From: Paracamarosporium sp. OC-R06-R3
Lineage: Eukaryota > Ascomycota > Dothideomycetes > Pleosporales > Didymosphaeriaceae
Direction of reading: 5' to 3'
DNA: 64,000 nt
Assembly (NCBI GenBank): GCA_019828545.1
Contig: JACVRA010000063.1
Span: 186,001-250,000 of the forward strand
The translations under genes and the position numbers were made by a program. The first letter of the stretch is position 1; each line of letters opens with the position of its first letter. Below are positions 1 to 11,184 of this stretch, piece by piece. A model generated the notes under the pieces. The model saw only the letters and a program-made list of their open reading frames with translations, was not told the origin of the DNA and ran no database searches.

Positions 1-1098
1 TAAGGTTGCCGACATAGCAAGTCGTCTGCCACTGCGGGGTCTGCTGCACGACCATGTCGTAGCTCTGAACGCCGTGGGTGGGGAAGTGATGGTGTCCAAA
101 GGGGGTGGTTGGCGTCATGCCCATGGACGCCATGGCCTGCTGCTGAGAGATGGAAGGCTGGCCTTTTTGGTTCGCCCAGTTGCAGCGGATGGCGCGAGAA
201 CCAAGCCACTCGCCGTCCATGGAGCTGAGGGCTCTTTCGGCATCGGCGCGATCGCGGAAAGCGACGAATCCGTAGCCACGCGACCTGCCCGTCTTCATGT
301 CCCACATGACGCGGGCCTCGGAGACGGGACCGAAAGTCGAGAAGGCTTGGAGGAGCACCTCATCGTTGACCTCGTTGGAAAGATCGCCAACAAAGATGTG
401 AAAATGGTTAGAGGTGTCTTCCTTGGCCGTGTTGTTGGACTGGTACGCCCAGTTGACGCGGATTTCCTGATTGGTGTCAGCGCGAGGGCGGGGTAAGTCG
501 CGGGTTCAAAATTTGCACATACGTTGTTGTGCACGCGGCGGCCGTTGAGAGTCTGCATTGCGCGCTCGGCAGCCCCGGGGTCGTCGAATTCAACAAAGCC
601 GTAGTTGAAGCCTTTGGAGTTGAACTGTGGCCCCATATTAGTATCGATCGCCTACGGGGTCATGTCAGTCAAGTCGGCGCTACCGGCACGTGGCCGGGGC
701 AACCGCTGGTGAAGGGAAGCCATTACACTAACGTTCTTGTCCGGGATGATTTTGACGCTCTGGACGTGGCCCGTCGTCTCGAAGATCTGACGCAGCACAT
801 CCTCGGTGACTCGAGGGTCCAATCCACCGACGTACAGCGCTCTCTTATTGGGCTCGGGAGCCGCGCGACGAGGAACGTAGCCAGGGCCACCGCTGGTGGG
901 AGACATGACGTTCGCGCTCATGGGCGAGCTGATGGCCGTGGGGATGGGGTTCGTGTTCTGCGGGATGATGACGGGCGCAAGCGGCGGCGGGGGCATGTGC
1001 TGCTGCGACTGGCCCGGAGCGCCGCCGTCGTAGCCCGGAGCGCCGGCAGAGGCAGAGGGCGGAGGCATCTGGGGCTGGGAGGTGGCAGAGTCGGCCAT
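1..1098 (-). CDS. PUB1: PUB1/TIA-1-type poly(A)-RNA-binding protein, 3' end cut by window edge
   Basis: RNA-recognition-motif protein of the yeast Pub1 / animal TIA-1 family, which binds poly(U)- or AU-rich mRNA and acts in mRNA stability and stress granules. The chosen ATG (1096-1098) opens a Pro/Ala/Gln-rich N-terminus, then RRM1 starts at RALYVGGLDPRVTE and continues after the first intron with KGFNYGFVEFDDP. RRM2 follows with HIFVGDLSNEVND and GRSRGYGFVAF. The linker QSYDMVVQQTPQWQTT and CYVGNL at the left edge begin RRM3, so the C-terminus lies outside. Exons I infer: 1098-733, 624-523, 466-1. Introns 625-732 (108 nt, branch TACTAAT) and 467-522 (56 nt). The family identity is strong; the joins are inferred from GT..AG sites that restore family-conserved residues. 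Confidence 0.93.
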
Positions 1099-1869
1099 GG
1101 TGGTGATTATGCTAAGGAAGCGCAAGAAGGCTGAGGCAAAGCGGGACCGAAAAAGGCCAGGCGCAAGCGAGGACTAGGGCGACACCAAGTGTACGAGACG
1201 GGCGACGATGGTGGGGGGGGCGATGGTCGAGGGCGCACACGCACACAGAGGCAGACTCAGGCGGCAAGGAAAGTAAGCGCAAGAGGGAGGCGCGACCGAC
1301 AAGACACTCGAATGCGGAAGGAAAGGGAAAGAGAAATAGGAAAGGGCGCAGGAAGACAAGAAAGCGACACCGACACCAAAGGACGATGAGACTTGGTCAG
1401 GCTTGATCCACTGTGGGGTGAGAGGAGGAGAGGAGGGAGGTCGAAGTCTGCGATTCTTTAGGGCGACGGCCAGCGCTAAACCCCTACGGCCCGTTGCAGC
1501 CTTGGGCCGTAAAATACGCGGCATGCAGATCGAGGCGTTTTGTCGACGACGGGCAGCGGGCGTGCAAGCCGCAGCCGGCAGCGTCGAGGCAGCGGCGCGG
1601 GACTCATTGGGCGGCTGCGAGGGATGGCGAGGGCTTGGGGCTTGCAGGCCACGCGAGCGACGAGTCGCGGAACGGTGCAGCGAGAGCAGCGGCCAGCCTT
1701 ACGTGACGGGGGCGCGGTATTGAAGCCTCGAAGGGGATGTGTGATACCGGGAGCGCTTAGTTAGCGGCAGCGCAGCGCTGTTAGCCCGGGCCCTATGCAG
1801 CGCTGGTGGGCTCCGCGGCTGGCGACGACGACGACACCACCACCACCACCCACCAGCACAGCGCCCCCC
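1099..1869. promoter_or_regulatory. Divergent intergenic region between PUB1 and the acidic-protein gene
   Basis: No supportable gene. On the PUB1-sense (minus) strand the stretch 1190-1450 is strongly pyrimidine-rich, a common feature of fungal promoters and 5' leaders. Open frames here are purine/pyrimidine-skewed translations without family motifs. It most likely holds the promoters and 5' UTRs of both flanking genes. No clear TATA box was recognised. Confidence 0.5.
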
Positions 1870-2912
1870 ATGGCCGGCAGCGCCCCGCAGGACGCGCCCA
1901 AGCAGCAGGCGCCGCCGCACCCGCTCGAGAACATGCAGGCCATGATGAACCTCGTCGTACGTCCGCCCCGCCCCGCCTGCCCGCGCGCCCGCCCTGACTC
2001 CCGCAGCTCATCACCAGCGGCCGCTACATGAAGACGGTCAAGCAGGCGCCCGCAGAGTCGCCCAAGATGCAGTTCCAGCTCAAGCGCGCCGTCGCCGCCG
2101 GCAGCGAGCGCTTCCACGACTCGCTCGACGAGCTGGAGAACGAGATGCGCCACGCCCAGGCCGTGCTGCGCCGCGACCTCGCCGTCATGCGCGCCCAGCG
2201 GAGGGAGAGGGAGGCGGCTGCCCGGCAGAGGGAGGCAGAGAAGGCGCGCCTGGCCACCGAGTCCAGGCACCTCCCGCCGCAGAAGGAGGAGCCCGCCGCG
2301 CCCCCCGCCCCTGCCAAACAAGAGCCGCCCGCGCCCGTCAAGGCCGAGCCCGCAGACCCGATAAAGGCCGAGCCAGAGGCTCCCAAGGAGCCCACGCCCA
2401 AGAACCCCACCCCGCCCGCAGACGTGGCCATGGACGACGCCGACGCCCTCAACACGGCCCAGGAGAGCGAGTTCGACTTCGACGCCATGTTCGGCGACGG
2501 CGCAATGGACACGTCGGGCGACGCCAACCTGGACGCCGGCGCAGACCTCGACTTCACCCTCGACGAGCAGCCGTCGCTGCTGCGCGGCCTCGAAGACTTC
2601 GCCAAGGACAGCACCAACGACGCCGCAGACCAGAACAACACCTCCACCAGCCTCGACCTCGACTTCAACATGGCAGACATGCCCGATCTGGACGTGAACC
2701 CACCGGCCCAGCAGCCCGCGCCGCCCGCCACCACCAAACCAGCCGAGGACACTGCGGCCCAGCAGCCCGCTACCACCACCGCCGCCGCCGACGACGAGCT
2801 CAACCTCGACACCATGACAACCAACAACTTCGACGACCTCTTCGACCTGGACTACGTGAACCCAGAAGCGACCCAGTTCGACGATGCCTTCTTTGGTTTC
2901 GGGGAAAGCTAA
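1870..2912 (+). CDS. Acidic Pro/Glu-rich protein with an N-terminal helical segment, possibly Mediator-tail-like
   Basis: About 330 aa if it starts at ATG 1870; an in-frame ATG at 1795 would add 25 low-complexity Thr/Pro residues and is less likely. Exons 1870-1956 and 2007-2912, with a 50-nt intron (GTACGT..CCGCAG) that keeps the frame. Residues ~15-115 look helical, with heptad-like SERFHDSLDELENEMRHAQ followed by a charged RREREAAARQREAEKAR stretch. Next come a proline-rich linker with repeated KxEPA motifs and an acidic Asp/Phe/Leu-rich C-terminal half with DLD and FDxMF short motifs resembling activation-domain sequence. I do not recognise the family with certainty. The helical head plus acidic tail recalls fungal Mediator tail subunits (Med2-type), but this is only a suggestion. 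The frame is GC-rich with strong codon bias, supporting a real gene. Confidence 0.7.
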
Positions 2913-3698
2913 GGAGTGTCTGGCTGTTGGCTCTGCACCACTTTCCCGGCCTGCATCGCGGCCGAAACCGCAATCTTGATACTAGCATTCTTGCATCCGA
3001 GGATCCGGCGTTCAGGGACTCTGCGGGACATGATACCCTCCACGAGCCGGGCATGCTCTGTACAATCTAGATAGTCACGTTAGATAATTAATCGAACCAT
3101 TGTTAAAACAAAATGGTGTCAAGCATCCCCAGGCAGGCCTTGGAAGCGTACACTTAATCGTGCATCCGTTCTCGATCACCATCGGACACGCAGCTCTCCC
3201 ACGTTGGAAAGCATCAAACACATTCAACACAGTCACAATGAATTCACCCATCAACCTCCTCTAAACACCGTTCATCACACGCACACAGCAAACCAAGATC
3301 AATACACAAAGCGCCAACGACGCATTTCATTCCATTGCATTCACACTCATCCCCCTCATTTATGTACCCACATGCCGAGCTTCCCGAGCCGAAGCCCCTC
3401 ACCCAACCATCCACCCCCCCCCACCATCTATAATACAATACGTTCATGCCTCGTCTCCTCGTGCCCATGCCCATACCCATGCCCATACATACCATGCAAA
3501 GCCGTCATCGTCATCGGGAAAACGCTCATCCGTAAACAATGCAAAAACTTGAAAACGCCATCCAGTTGCTATTTAAACACGGGCCACCAGGTCGGTGGAC
3601 GGAAAAGAGAAAGGGGTATTTGTGTATAGCGCGCAGGAATTTGAGAAGTGAAATCGAGTCGTCTTTGCACCATCAGGACTTGGTGCTGATGGTGGAGT
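2913..3698. other. Convergent 3' intergenic region with a short hexamer repeat
   Basis: Lies between two genes that end towards each other, so it should hold both 3' UTRs. No gene seen. Positions ~3462-3488 carry a run of CCCATG/CCCATA hexamers (about four and a half units). ORFs here have no recognisable family content. Confidence 0.5.
3462..3488. repeat. CCCATG/CCCATA hexamer microsatellite
   Basis: The sequence alternates gcccat and acccat units over about 27 bp in the 3' intergenic region between the acidic-protein gene and SPT21. Seen directly; no function implied. Confidence 0.75.
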
Positions 3699-6600
3699 CT
3701 ACTGTCCCGCAGCGTGGGCAGGTGTAGAGGCAGTCTCGTTGGCGACGTCGGCCGCTGTGGGCGTAACCGCCTCTTGCTTGACTTCCGGTCCAGTAACCGG
3801 AACGATGCCGTCGTTGGTAACTGAAGGTGACGATGCGTGTGCCGCTTTGGTCCCCCTGCTTGCTTCGCCGACACTGTGTTGGGAAGCAACCTTGACTTCG
3901 TAAATTTTCGGTGCCACTGGTGCTGTGCTAGCCTCTAGTGCAGGATCCACAGGTACACTAGGTGTTCTGACCCGCTCATGTAGCTGCACCTGTGCCTGGT
4001 GTTGTACTTGGCAGGTTGGCTCAACGCTGGCACTAAACGCAGGTGATGTTGCTGATTCCTCATCGACAGGAACGCAGCTCTCCACTCCAAGACCAGCTTT
4101 CACGCAACGTCCGCAGGGGCGCTGGCGATCGCACCCCTTCTTTCTCTGTTTGCATCGCTGACACCGGGGCTTTGGTGGGTCGTATTCACCAGGCGCGGGA
4201 ATGGGTGGGTGTCCGTTTGTGTTTGTACTCGGCGGAGGGACGAGGTCGGGTCGAGACTCCACGGGTGCAGCTGGCAAGGGCACCGCTTGTGTGGTTTCCC
4301 GCTCTCCAGCGTTTGTGTTACCAACCACCTCTTCGATCATAGCAGAGAAATCGAGACTGATGCCATTGATCGTGAGTATCTTCGGTGCAGCACTGGCTTC
4401 CTGGGCACCGCTCGGCTGCTCATCAGTAGGCGCATCAGACATGATCGCATCATTGACGTCGAAAATGCTTGCCCCACTCCACAACCCAACCGTGCTCGTG
4501 TTTGGGTCTTCAAAGACAGAGAAGTCGAAATGCTTCGGTGGAGAGCTGCTAGGTATGGGTAGGTCGCTAGACAGCGAATCGTTCTGCAGGAAATCACCAA
4601 ATTGAAGGATGCTGTTACGGCCCGGTGTGTTAAAAGTAGTGAAAGCAGTTAGGTCGAAATTCTGCGAAGGAGAACCAGGGAGCATGCTGTCAGAGAGCAG
4701 GTCATTTAGTTGCCGGGTGAAGGGAGTTTCTGGTGGCATCGTAGTAGCTTTTGCATTCCCCCTGGGCGTCCGAGAAGATTTCGAAGGCGTCGCCAATGTG
4801 ACTTCGGCGTGGCGCATGGGTGTCAGTGGAACACGTTGACGTGAACCAGGTGTTGGTGTCTTCAAGAAATCTTCAAAAGAAGAATGCTTGGTAGGGGTTA
4901 TCTTAGGAGACTCGAATAGATGTGCCAAATCATCATCCTGATGGGCTGCCGGCGGTGGGCAATTTTCTTTGTCACCATCTTCTATGACCACGTCCAAGCT
5001 TTGCATCGAGAGCTTCGCTATTTTGGAAGGGGTTGATCGTGGAGAAAGGGACTGGGAAGAGTTGCTATCAGCCAATGACTTTACTTCGCCAGGTCTTCGA
5101 GGAGACGGGAAGAGTAGTCGGCGCGTGGGCTTAGGTGTCAGATCACCATCGACGTTGATGGGTGTGTCCTTGCTACCACTACGAATGCCCACTGGACTTG
5201 ATTGGAACGCCCGCTCGAGAGCAGCCCGCGCTGTAGATTCGTGAAGCTTAGGGCCTTCGGGAACTCGCACACTCTCAGAACGCGTTCGAGAAGGGGGTTG
5301 CATCTGAGTTCCGGTAGTCCCACCCAACGCAAGAGGAGCTTCTGCTTCTATCTGTGTGTCAAACACACCAGAATCAGACTCCGGGATGACTGCGTCCGAA
5401 GTGAAGACATCAGCGTCAGCTTTAGCTTTCTTTGGCTTTCTGATTTTCTTCGGCTTGTCTGCTGAGCTCAATGTTCGAGACTTTCCCCACACTGCTTGAG
5501 GCCGCATTGCGTTTTTCTTCAATAACCACAGTCCACAGGGGTTGCAGAGGGTAAGGGTCGTGAAGAGCTCTGCTTCTATTTCCTCGGGTGCCAGGTCATT
5601 CTTGAAGATCCGGTAATGAGGTGCTCCATCGTTGTCAGCGGGATCCAAGATCTCATACGCTACGATGGCGTTGCCTTTGGAGGACAACTCGATATTCTGG
5701 GGGGCCCCAATCTCAAGCCTTGTATAAGCTTTCCTCCAAGCTGGAGTCTCGATTTGCCCACAATTGTTACAGAAAGTTGGCAGTTGGCCTTTAGTGATGG
5801 CTTTCTCCAATCTCTCCTTAATAAGTACTTTCGTCTGTCGTTTTGCACCAGATCCGCTGCGGGGCTGTTTTGCTTTCCCTTCCTCGGGGCCGACTGCATC
5901 CGACATAGGCTCGCCGGCCCATGTCTGTGACCGAGCCAACCCTCGAGCTGGTTTCGGAGCAGGTACAGGGAGACTCGGAGTGCCTGTACGAACGGTTCTT
6001 GATGGAGGCATGGAGGTCATTGTGGCTGTTGTATCTGCTGGCGAGGCTGAGTCCATCTGAGAGTGTTGCCTTGGTCTACTGGATGGAGCAATCTCCATAG
6101 AAGGCATCGCAGGGTTGGTTGATTCGATGCTCTGTGATATGCCCACAGGGTGCGATTCATTTGTTCCGTACTGGCTCAAAAAATGCTTAAGTAAATTTGG
6201 GTCTATCGGTGTCGATTCAGGTTGTCTTCTGCTGGGCCCTGGTCGATCGCTCCGAATCTCGGAAGTCGGTAGCAGGTTGCTAGGGCCTGGATTGATCTCG
6301 GACCAGGGCCGTTTTGACCTATCTTGTTTCTTTCGCGTCCGCACTTCAGGCAAAACGGAGGCATCGCCCTTCTCGAACACTTTACTTCCTCGTCCTATCC
6401 CTTCTTCATTATGAGCAACTGGCATGTCACTCGCAAAACCAGAGTCATTGGGAGGAGGAAGCATAGGGAGTTCAGGACTGGAAGGAGCCGGGGAAGCAAC
6501 ATGCTCGGACATTACAGGGGGCGAGGAGGGCATGTTTGGAGGGGTATCTGAGGGACTGTCACCTTTATCCTCATCAGCAGAATCAATTGCGTTGTCCGAG

Positions 6601-7944
6601 AAAATGCCGCTGTCGTATGGCGACATGTAAGGGCGGCTCTCATCGGTCGAAGCATTCCGCAGTAGGCTTGGAGCTGGAAGGCGGGAACTATTCGGGAGCA
6701 TTCCAGCATTACGTGGGCGCGGCGTGGGGGCGCGTGGTACTTGTTCGGCTGACACAGCGGTGCTAGCATTCAAAGGTACCGGTCGGTGAAGTCGCACAGA
6801 TGCTGCAGTGCTGGCAGTCACCCGTAGTGATTCGGCATTGGGCCCTAATGCTGTCTTTTTCGGTCTTTTCGCCTTAGTCACCCGAGCTCGCTTCTTAGGT
6901 GGACCTTCCTCCGCTTGCTCGAGGATAGGATCGGTACCAAGTGGATAGTACGGTGAATGTGCGGCTGACTCGCTGTGGAACGATGCTTGAGAAGCGGGCC
7001 GAAACTCTGGGTTCATCTGATAGGGATACATAGAGACCGTACTCATGGCAGGACTGGAGGCCCGGGTATCCTGCATGCTGAAAGATCTATGGTGCTGCCC
7101 ATAGAATGAATTGTTCATTACCAACTCGTTAAAGGACTCAATCGCGTTGGTTGACATGCTTTCCGTCATGGGTGGGACATTCCTTGGTGCGGGCTGTGCC
7201 AAATGACCTATGGCCGGGTTGGCCTGTAGAAAATCCGCCCACTCCTTGTAATCCATTCCTTCAGGCATGATCTTGCTCAGGCTATGATACCGTTCCATGT
7301 TCTCCACATACTCGCTTTGCATGCAAGTAGGAACAGGTACAAGCTTTAGCTTGACTTCCAGCGTCTCTTTAATACCATTGGAAAAGAGCCCCAGGATGTT
7401 CTTGCAGACGCGACCGGTGACCATAGTTTGCGATTCCTCGGCGGGGGCATTGGGTGTTGTTGAGGCAGATGCAAGGATCCATGACAGCATGCCTTGTCCG
7501 ACAAGGGGCGTTTCGTATTCGGAAAAGTCATAGGCGTACACGGTGTAATCATGACCGAGCTTGGCGACGAGTTCCGGACTGAAGACGTGGTGTGAGCCTC
7601 TGATCAGCTGTAAATGTTTAGAGCGCGTGACCTACCTTGCCGACACAATGGCTTGGATGCACGTCTTGAGCTCGATCACGCCTACCTGCGTCGTCTCGTC
7701 CAGTGAGACGGTAGGGATGCTGAGCGCGTTGGGCAAGCGGGCGAGGCAGTTGGACTTGTTCTGGTCGTCGAATGTATAGAGTACCTTGACTGCAAGGTGG
7801 TTAGTTAGACGGCTTCCCAGTGTTGCCTCGCTGGTGTTGCTTGCCTCGCATAAGCCGTCGGGGGATGTCGGTCGTGCCTTCCGGGTCGGCGTCGGCGGCA
7901 GCATGCTGGGCAGTGCCCTCAACACCAGGAGACGGTGTCGACAT
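3699..7944 (-). CDS. SPT21: Spt21/Ams2-type GATA transcription factor with C-terminal Zn2Cys6-like cluster
   Basis: About 1377 aa. Spt21/Ams2 proteins regulate core histone genes and silencing. The N-terminal Spt21 region is clear across three exons: VKVLYTFDDQNKSNCLA, then CIQAIVSA joined to SPELVAKLG, then YETPLVGQGMLSWILA. Exons: 7944-7845, 7789-7636, 7578-3699. Intron 2 (7579-7635) is GT-AG. Intron 1 (7790-7844) appears to start with GC (GCAAGC), giving MRVKVLYTF as in the family. Near residue 690 a GATA-like finger reads CNNCGQIETPAWRK and closes with CNPCG about 71 residues later, a very long loop. Near residue 1225 there is CX2CX6CX5CX2CX8C (CQRCKQRKKGC, then CGRC), a Zn2Cys6 pattern. 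Most of the rest is low-complexity and probably disordered, with a basic KKRARVTKAKRPKK segment like a nuclear localisation signal. The downstream ATG choice (7944) is inferred from the family N-terminus. Confidence 0.9.
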
Positions 7945-8636
7945 GGCTGCCGACGTGACTACTGAGAGAGCAGAGCAGGTGTGGTGAAGCAAACAAGAGT
8001 CGACGAAGTGGAGACGTCAAGGGAGGTGGTCAGTGTTGGCGTATCGCGATCGGCGTGGCTGGAAAGCACTGCGTCCATGGGTCGCGAAGACGCGTTGTTG
8101 AAGCACGCGAGCGAACAGACGGCCGACGCGACGGCTAATTGAGAGAAATAAAAAAGTAATTGCCACAGCTCAGCTGGTTGCAGGTCCCAACGACCCAGGC
8201 GGCGCGAGAGGAGGGTGAAAAGCGCGTCATACAAGCGCCTGAGCGCGCGATGTGAGGTTCAAGATGATTGAGCTTGGACTCTAGGATTACGTCCCACGGT
8301 AGCGTGACTAAGACGTGACGCAACGCGATTATTGGCTCGGTGCCGGCGAAACTGCCCTCCGCCGGCGCTATTGTCGCGCTTTGCTCGAACCTCCACCCAT
8401 CGTAGACACACTTGCCCACCTTCATAGCCGTTGCTGTGGTGTCGCGCGCTCAGATCCCTCGCCGAGTCTATCCTTGCTGGCCCGTGCCCCTTCTATATTC
8501 GGGCATAATCTCTCTGCGGCACATTGCCCGCTCGCAATTGTTCTAGGCACCACCTCCTCACGTGCACCAGGATCAAAACCATCGACGCAGCTGCGGCACC
8601 CCGACCCCTCACTCCAGTCGCATCGATATACACATC
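7945..8636. promoter_or_regulatory. Divergent promoter region between SPT21 and Sm-D2
   Basis: The two genes point away from each other, so this ~690 bp should carry both promoters and 5' leaders. No gene with family content was found. No distinct TATA box recognised. Confidence 0.5.
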
Positions 8637-9094
8637 ATGGTGGACGCAAAGCTTCAGTACGCAACATAATATTCTTAACAAAAGATCAAAGCTAATAGCG
8701 TACAGGGAGCTCATCTCCAAGCCGCGCGCGGAGTTGACGTACGTATCGCATATCTTTACACGCCAGCTCGATTTGCGCTAACCTTGGTTGCAGCGAGTAC
8801 GAAGTCGCACAGGTCGAGGAACACGAGCTCACCACCGGCCCTCTCTCCATCTTGCAGACCGCTGTTCGGACGCGCACCCAGGTCCTCATCTCATGCCGCA
8901 ACAACCGCAAGCTGCTCGCCCGCGTAAAAGCTTTCGACCGTCACTGCAACATGGTACTTGAGAATGCGAAAGAGATGTGGACGGAGACGCCCCGGTTGGC
9001 GAACGGACAGCTTGGTCGCAAGGTCAACAAAGACAGGTTCATCAGCAAGATGTTCTTGCGCGGCGACTCAGTCATTCTCGTTCTTCTGAGTTAA
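8637..9094 (+). CDS. SMD2: Small nuclear ribonucleoprotein Sm-D2
   Basis: Core Sm-ring subunit of the U1, U2, U4 and U5 spliceosomal snRNPs. Three exons give 117 aa, the usual family length: 8637-8656 (20 nt), 8706-8738 (33 nt) and 8794-9094. Introns are 49 and 55 nt. The protein starts [17 protein letters not shown]; the Sm1 motif is in [20 protein letters not shown] and [19 protein letters not shown], and the Sm2 motif is in [17 protein letters not shown] at the C-terminus. These are near-invariant Sm-D2 segments, so identity is firm. The two tiny 5' exons are fixed by codon phase, each join restoring a family residue (Gln7, Thr18). The 3' end converges on the dihydroxyacetone kinase gene with only 129 bp between the stops. 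Confidence 0.96.
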
Positions 9095-9223
9095 GACAGT
9101 GTGGGCGGTGGCTCTTGAGGATATGAATAGGTGTGGAATTGAAAAGTGTGATTAACGACAAATGGGGTTTTGGTCCTAAAAATACAAGACAGGTGCGCAG
9201 TCGGCATCCAATCAACCGGTTCT

Positions 9224-11184
9224 TCACTTCTTCAGCCCCTCGTTGAGGCCCAATAAAAGCTCGGCGAGACCGTGCGCACCGGGATCTGGCACGTTTTCCC
9301 AACCCTCACCACCGACGTACACCGTTCGTCCTAGACTAGCTTTCATCCCTTTCGTACCCTGCGCTCCCTGCTCCGCCGCCTTAGCAGCCGAATCTACGTT
9401 TCCTGTCTTCGAGAGCGTGTCCACGAATGGATACAACGCATCCATCAGCGTACGGTCTCCTGGTTTGGCAGGCGTGTATCTGCCCAATGCTTTGAGGGAT
9501 GATTCCAAGGCTTTGGCCCATACATCTGCTGTGATTGGCGTCGGCGAAGAGGGCGAATTTTGTCGCAAACCATGGGCAAGCGCGTTCAAGAAGATAGCAT
9601 ATATGGCTCCCGAAGTACCATCCATTGCTAGCTCAACAACCTGAATAATGTTTTGCAAGAGAATGAGAGGATCTTCGGTCTGGTGGGCCTTTTCCAACAT
9701 TTGCAATATGGCTATTTCAAATTAGTGATGAAACGCAAAGGAGCGCGAATGACTTACCTTCCGCACCCCTTTTAAGCCCAATGCCGCAATCGCCGTCGCC
9801 CACAATAGTATCGAATTTTGTGACATCTGGTTCCGCTGCGATCAGTCTGTCGAGTGCGGTTTTCAAGGCTGATTTTGCAAAGCCATAGTCGACTGACATG
9901 ATGTTAGTAAACGTCCGATCTTGAACGAACACGTGCTTACTTCGTAGATTGCTTGGTGACACTTCGTCTTCTTCGGAATTCCTTCTCTCTTTCGCTGGCT
10001 GTGCGCGCTTCGCCCATGTGTCGCTACTTATCGGTGCAGTCCAGCCAGTGGCCTCCGCAGGTGCATCCAGCAACTCTACCATGGAAGATCCACTGCCCAG
10101 CCCGGTGTCCGTGACCTTGAGCAGACTAATGCTGAACCCCAGGCCGTTCAAGCTAGTCATGTAGGTTCCGGACAATATCCTAACAGGCTTAATCTTCCAG
10201 TCATTTGCTAGCTGCTCGACCACTTCGTTGGTAATGCCTCCCAATTCCAACACGCTCACTCCACCCAGATTATTGACCAACAAGACGACTTCATCCTTCT
10301 CAGATATGTCCAAGAAGTTGCGATCCTTGTCTGACTTTTCTAAACAATACAATAGCATAGTCTTCACCAGTTCTGGTAGATCAGTCGTCTTCCGCTCGGA
10401 GCCAGGCTCATTATGGATGCCCATTCCGATTTCGATTTCGGACTCTTTAAGCTCATCTTCGCTACCATCAACTTTGCGCCCGGGGACGTGGACATGCGAT
10501 AGTGAGGATCCAATAGAGACGATGTTATCGGCCGTCAACTGCGCTATCCGCGACACATCCTTCAAGTTCGCACTGCGACTAATCGTCAGTAAAGAAACTT
10601 CGTCCGTTCCACATGCTCACTCACCCCTTCGCTGCCAACGCTCCAGCAATTTTCTGTACCAAACACGTCCCCGCGATTCCTCTCCTTCCAACTTTTCCAC
10701 CCCTCTTTCGTCCCACACCCACATCATCCCCCACAACCACCATATCGACTTCGACATCCCTACTCCTCGCTTTCTCAACCGCCATTCCAAAGTTCAACAC
10801 ATCTCCCGTATAGTTCATTACCACGACCAAGACACCCTTGCTCTTCTCCACTCTATGCAGGATGCATCTTCGAACTTGTTCCGCGGAAGGCGATGCGAAG
10901 ATCGTGCCTGCGACGGCACCGGAGAGAAGCCCGGACCCAACAAACGATGAAAAAGAGGGTTCATGTCCGGAGCCACCGCCGCTAACGATGGAGACTTGCG
11001 GGTTGGAAGGCGTATGGAATGCGATTTTGTTGGAGAGATCGACGGTTACGGAGGGATTTGTGTGGGCTAGCGACAGGAGAGCTGTGTTGACGAGATGGGT
11101 TGGATCATTGACAAAGTGTTTCGCTGTTTTCCCGTCAATTCAGTGCTCATCGTCATGGTGTGATCGGTTATACACACCCGACAT
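9224..11184 (-). CDS. DAK1: Dihydroxyacetone kinase (DhaK-DhaL fusion)
   Basis: ATP-dependent dihydroxyacetone/glyceraldehyde kinase, cytosolic, used in glycerol utilisation and triose detoxification. Five exons: 11184-11178, 11123-10625, 10572-9941, 9892-9758, 9711-9224, giving 586 aa, typical for eukaryotic Dak. The first exon is only ATGTCGG; the join gives MSAKHFVNDPTHLV. The N-terminal DhaK domain shows GGGSGHEPSF (~residue 55) and GMGIHNEPG (~219), which contains the His that forms the hemiaminal with substrate in the family. The linker is Ser/Glu-rich. The C-terminal DhaL domain shows VGDGDCGIGLKRGAE (~410), whose Asp residues coordinate Mg-ATP, and GTSGAIYAIFLNAL. Intron 3 (9893-9940, 48 nt) falls between the two domains and is a multiple of three without a stop, so its retention would insert 16 residues. 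Confidence 0.95.

Noticed and set aside
1174..1524. 116-codon minus ORF upstream of PUB1
   Set aside because: Pyrimidine-rich leader sequence; the translation is Pro/Ser/Leu-rich with no family features.
4201..4605. Plus-strand ORFs antisense to SPT21
   Set aside because: Shadows of a 1280-codon continuous minus-strand frame with Spt21 and zinc-finger motifs.
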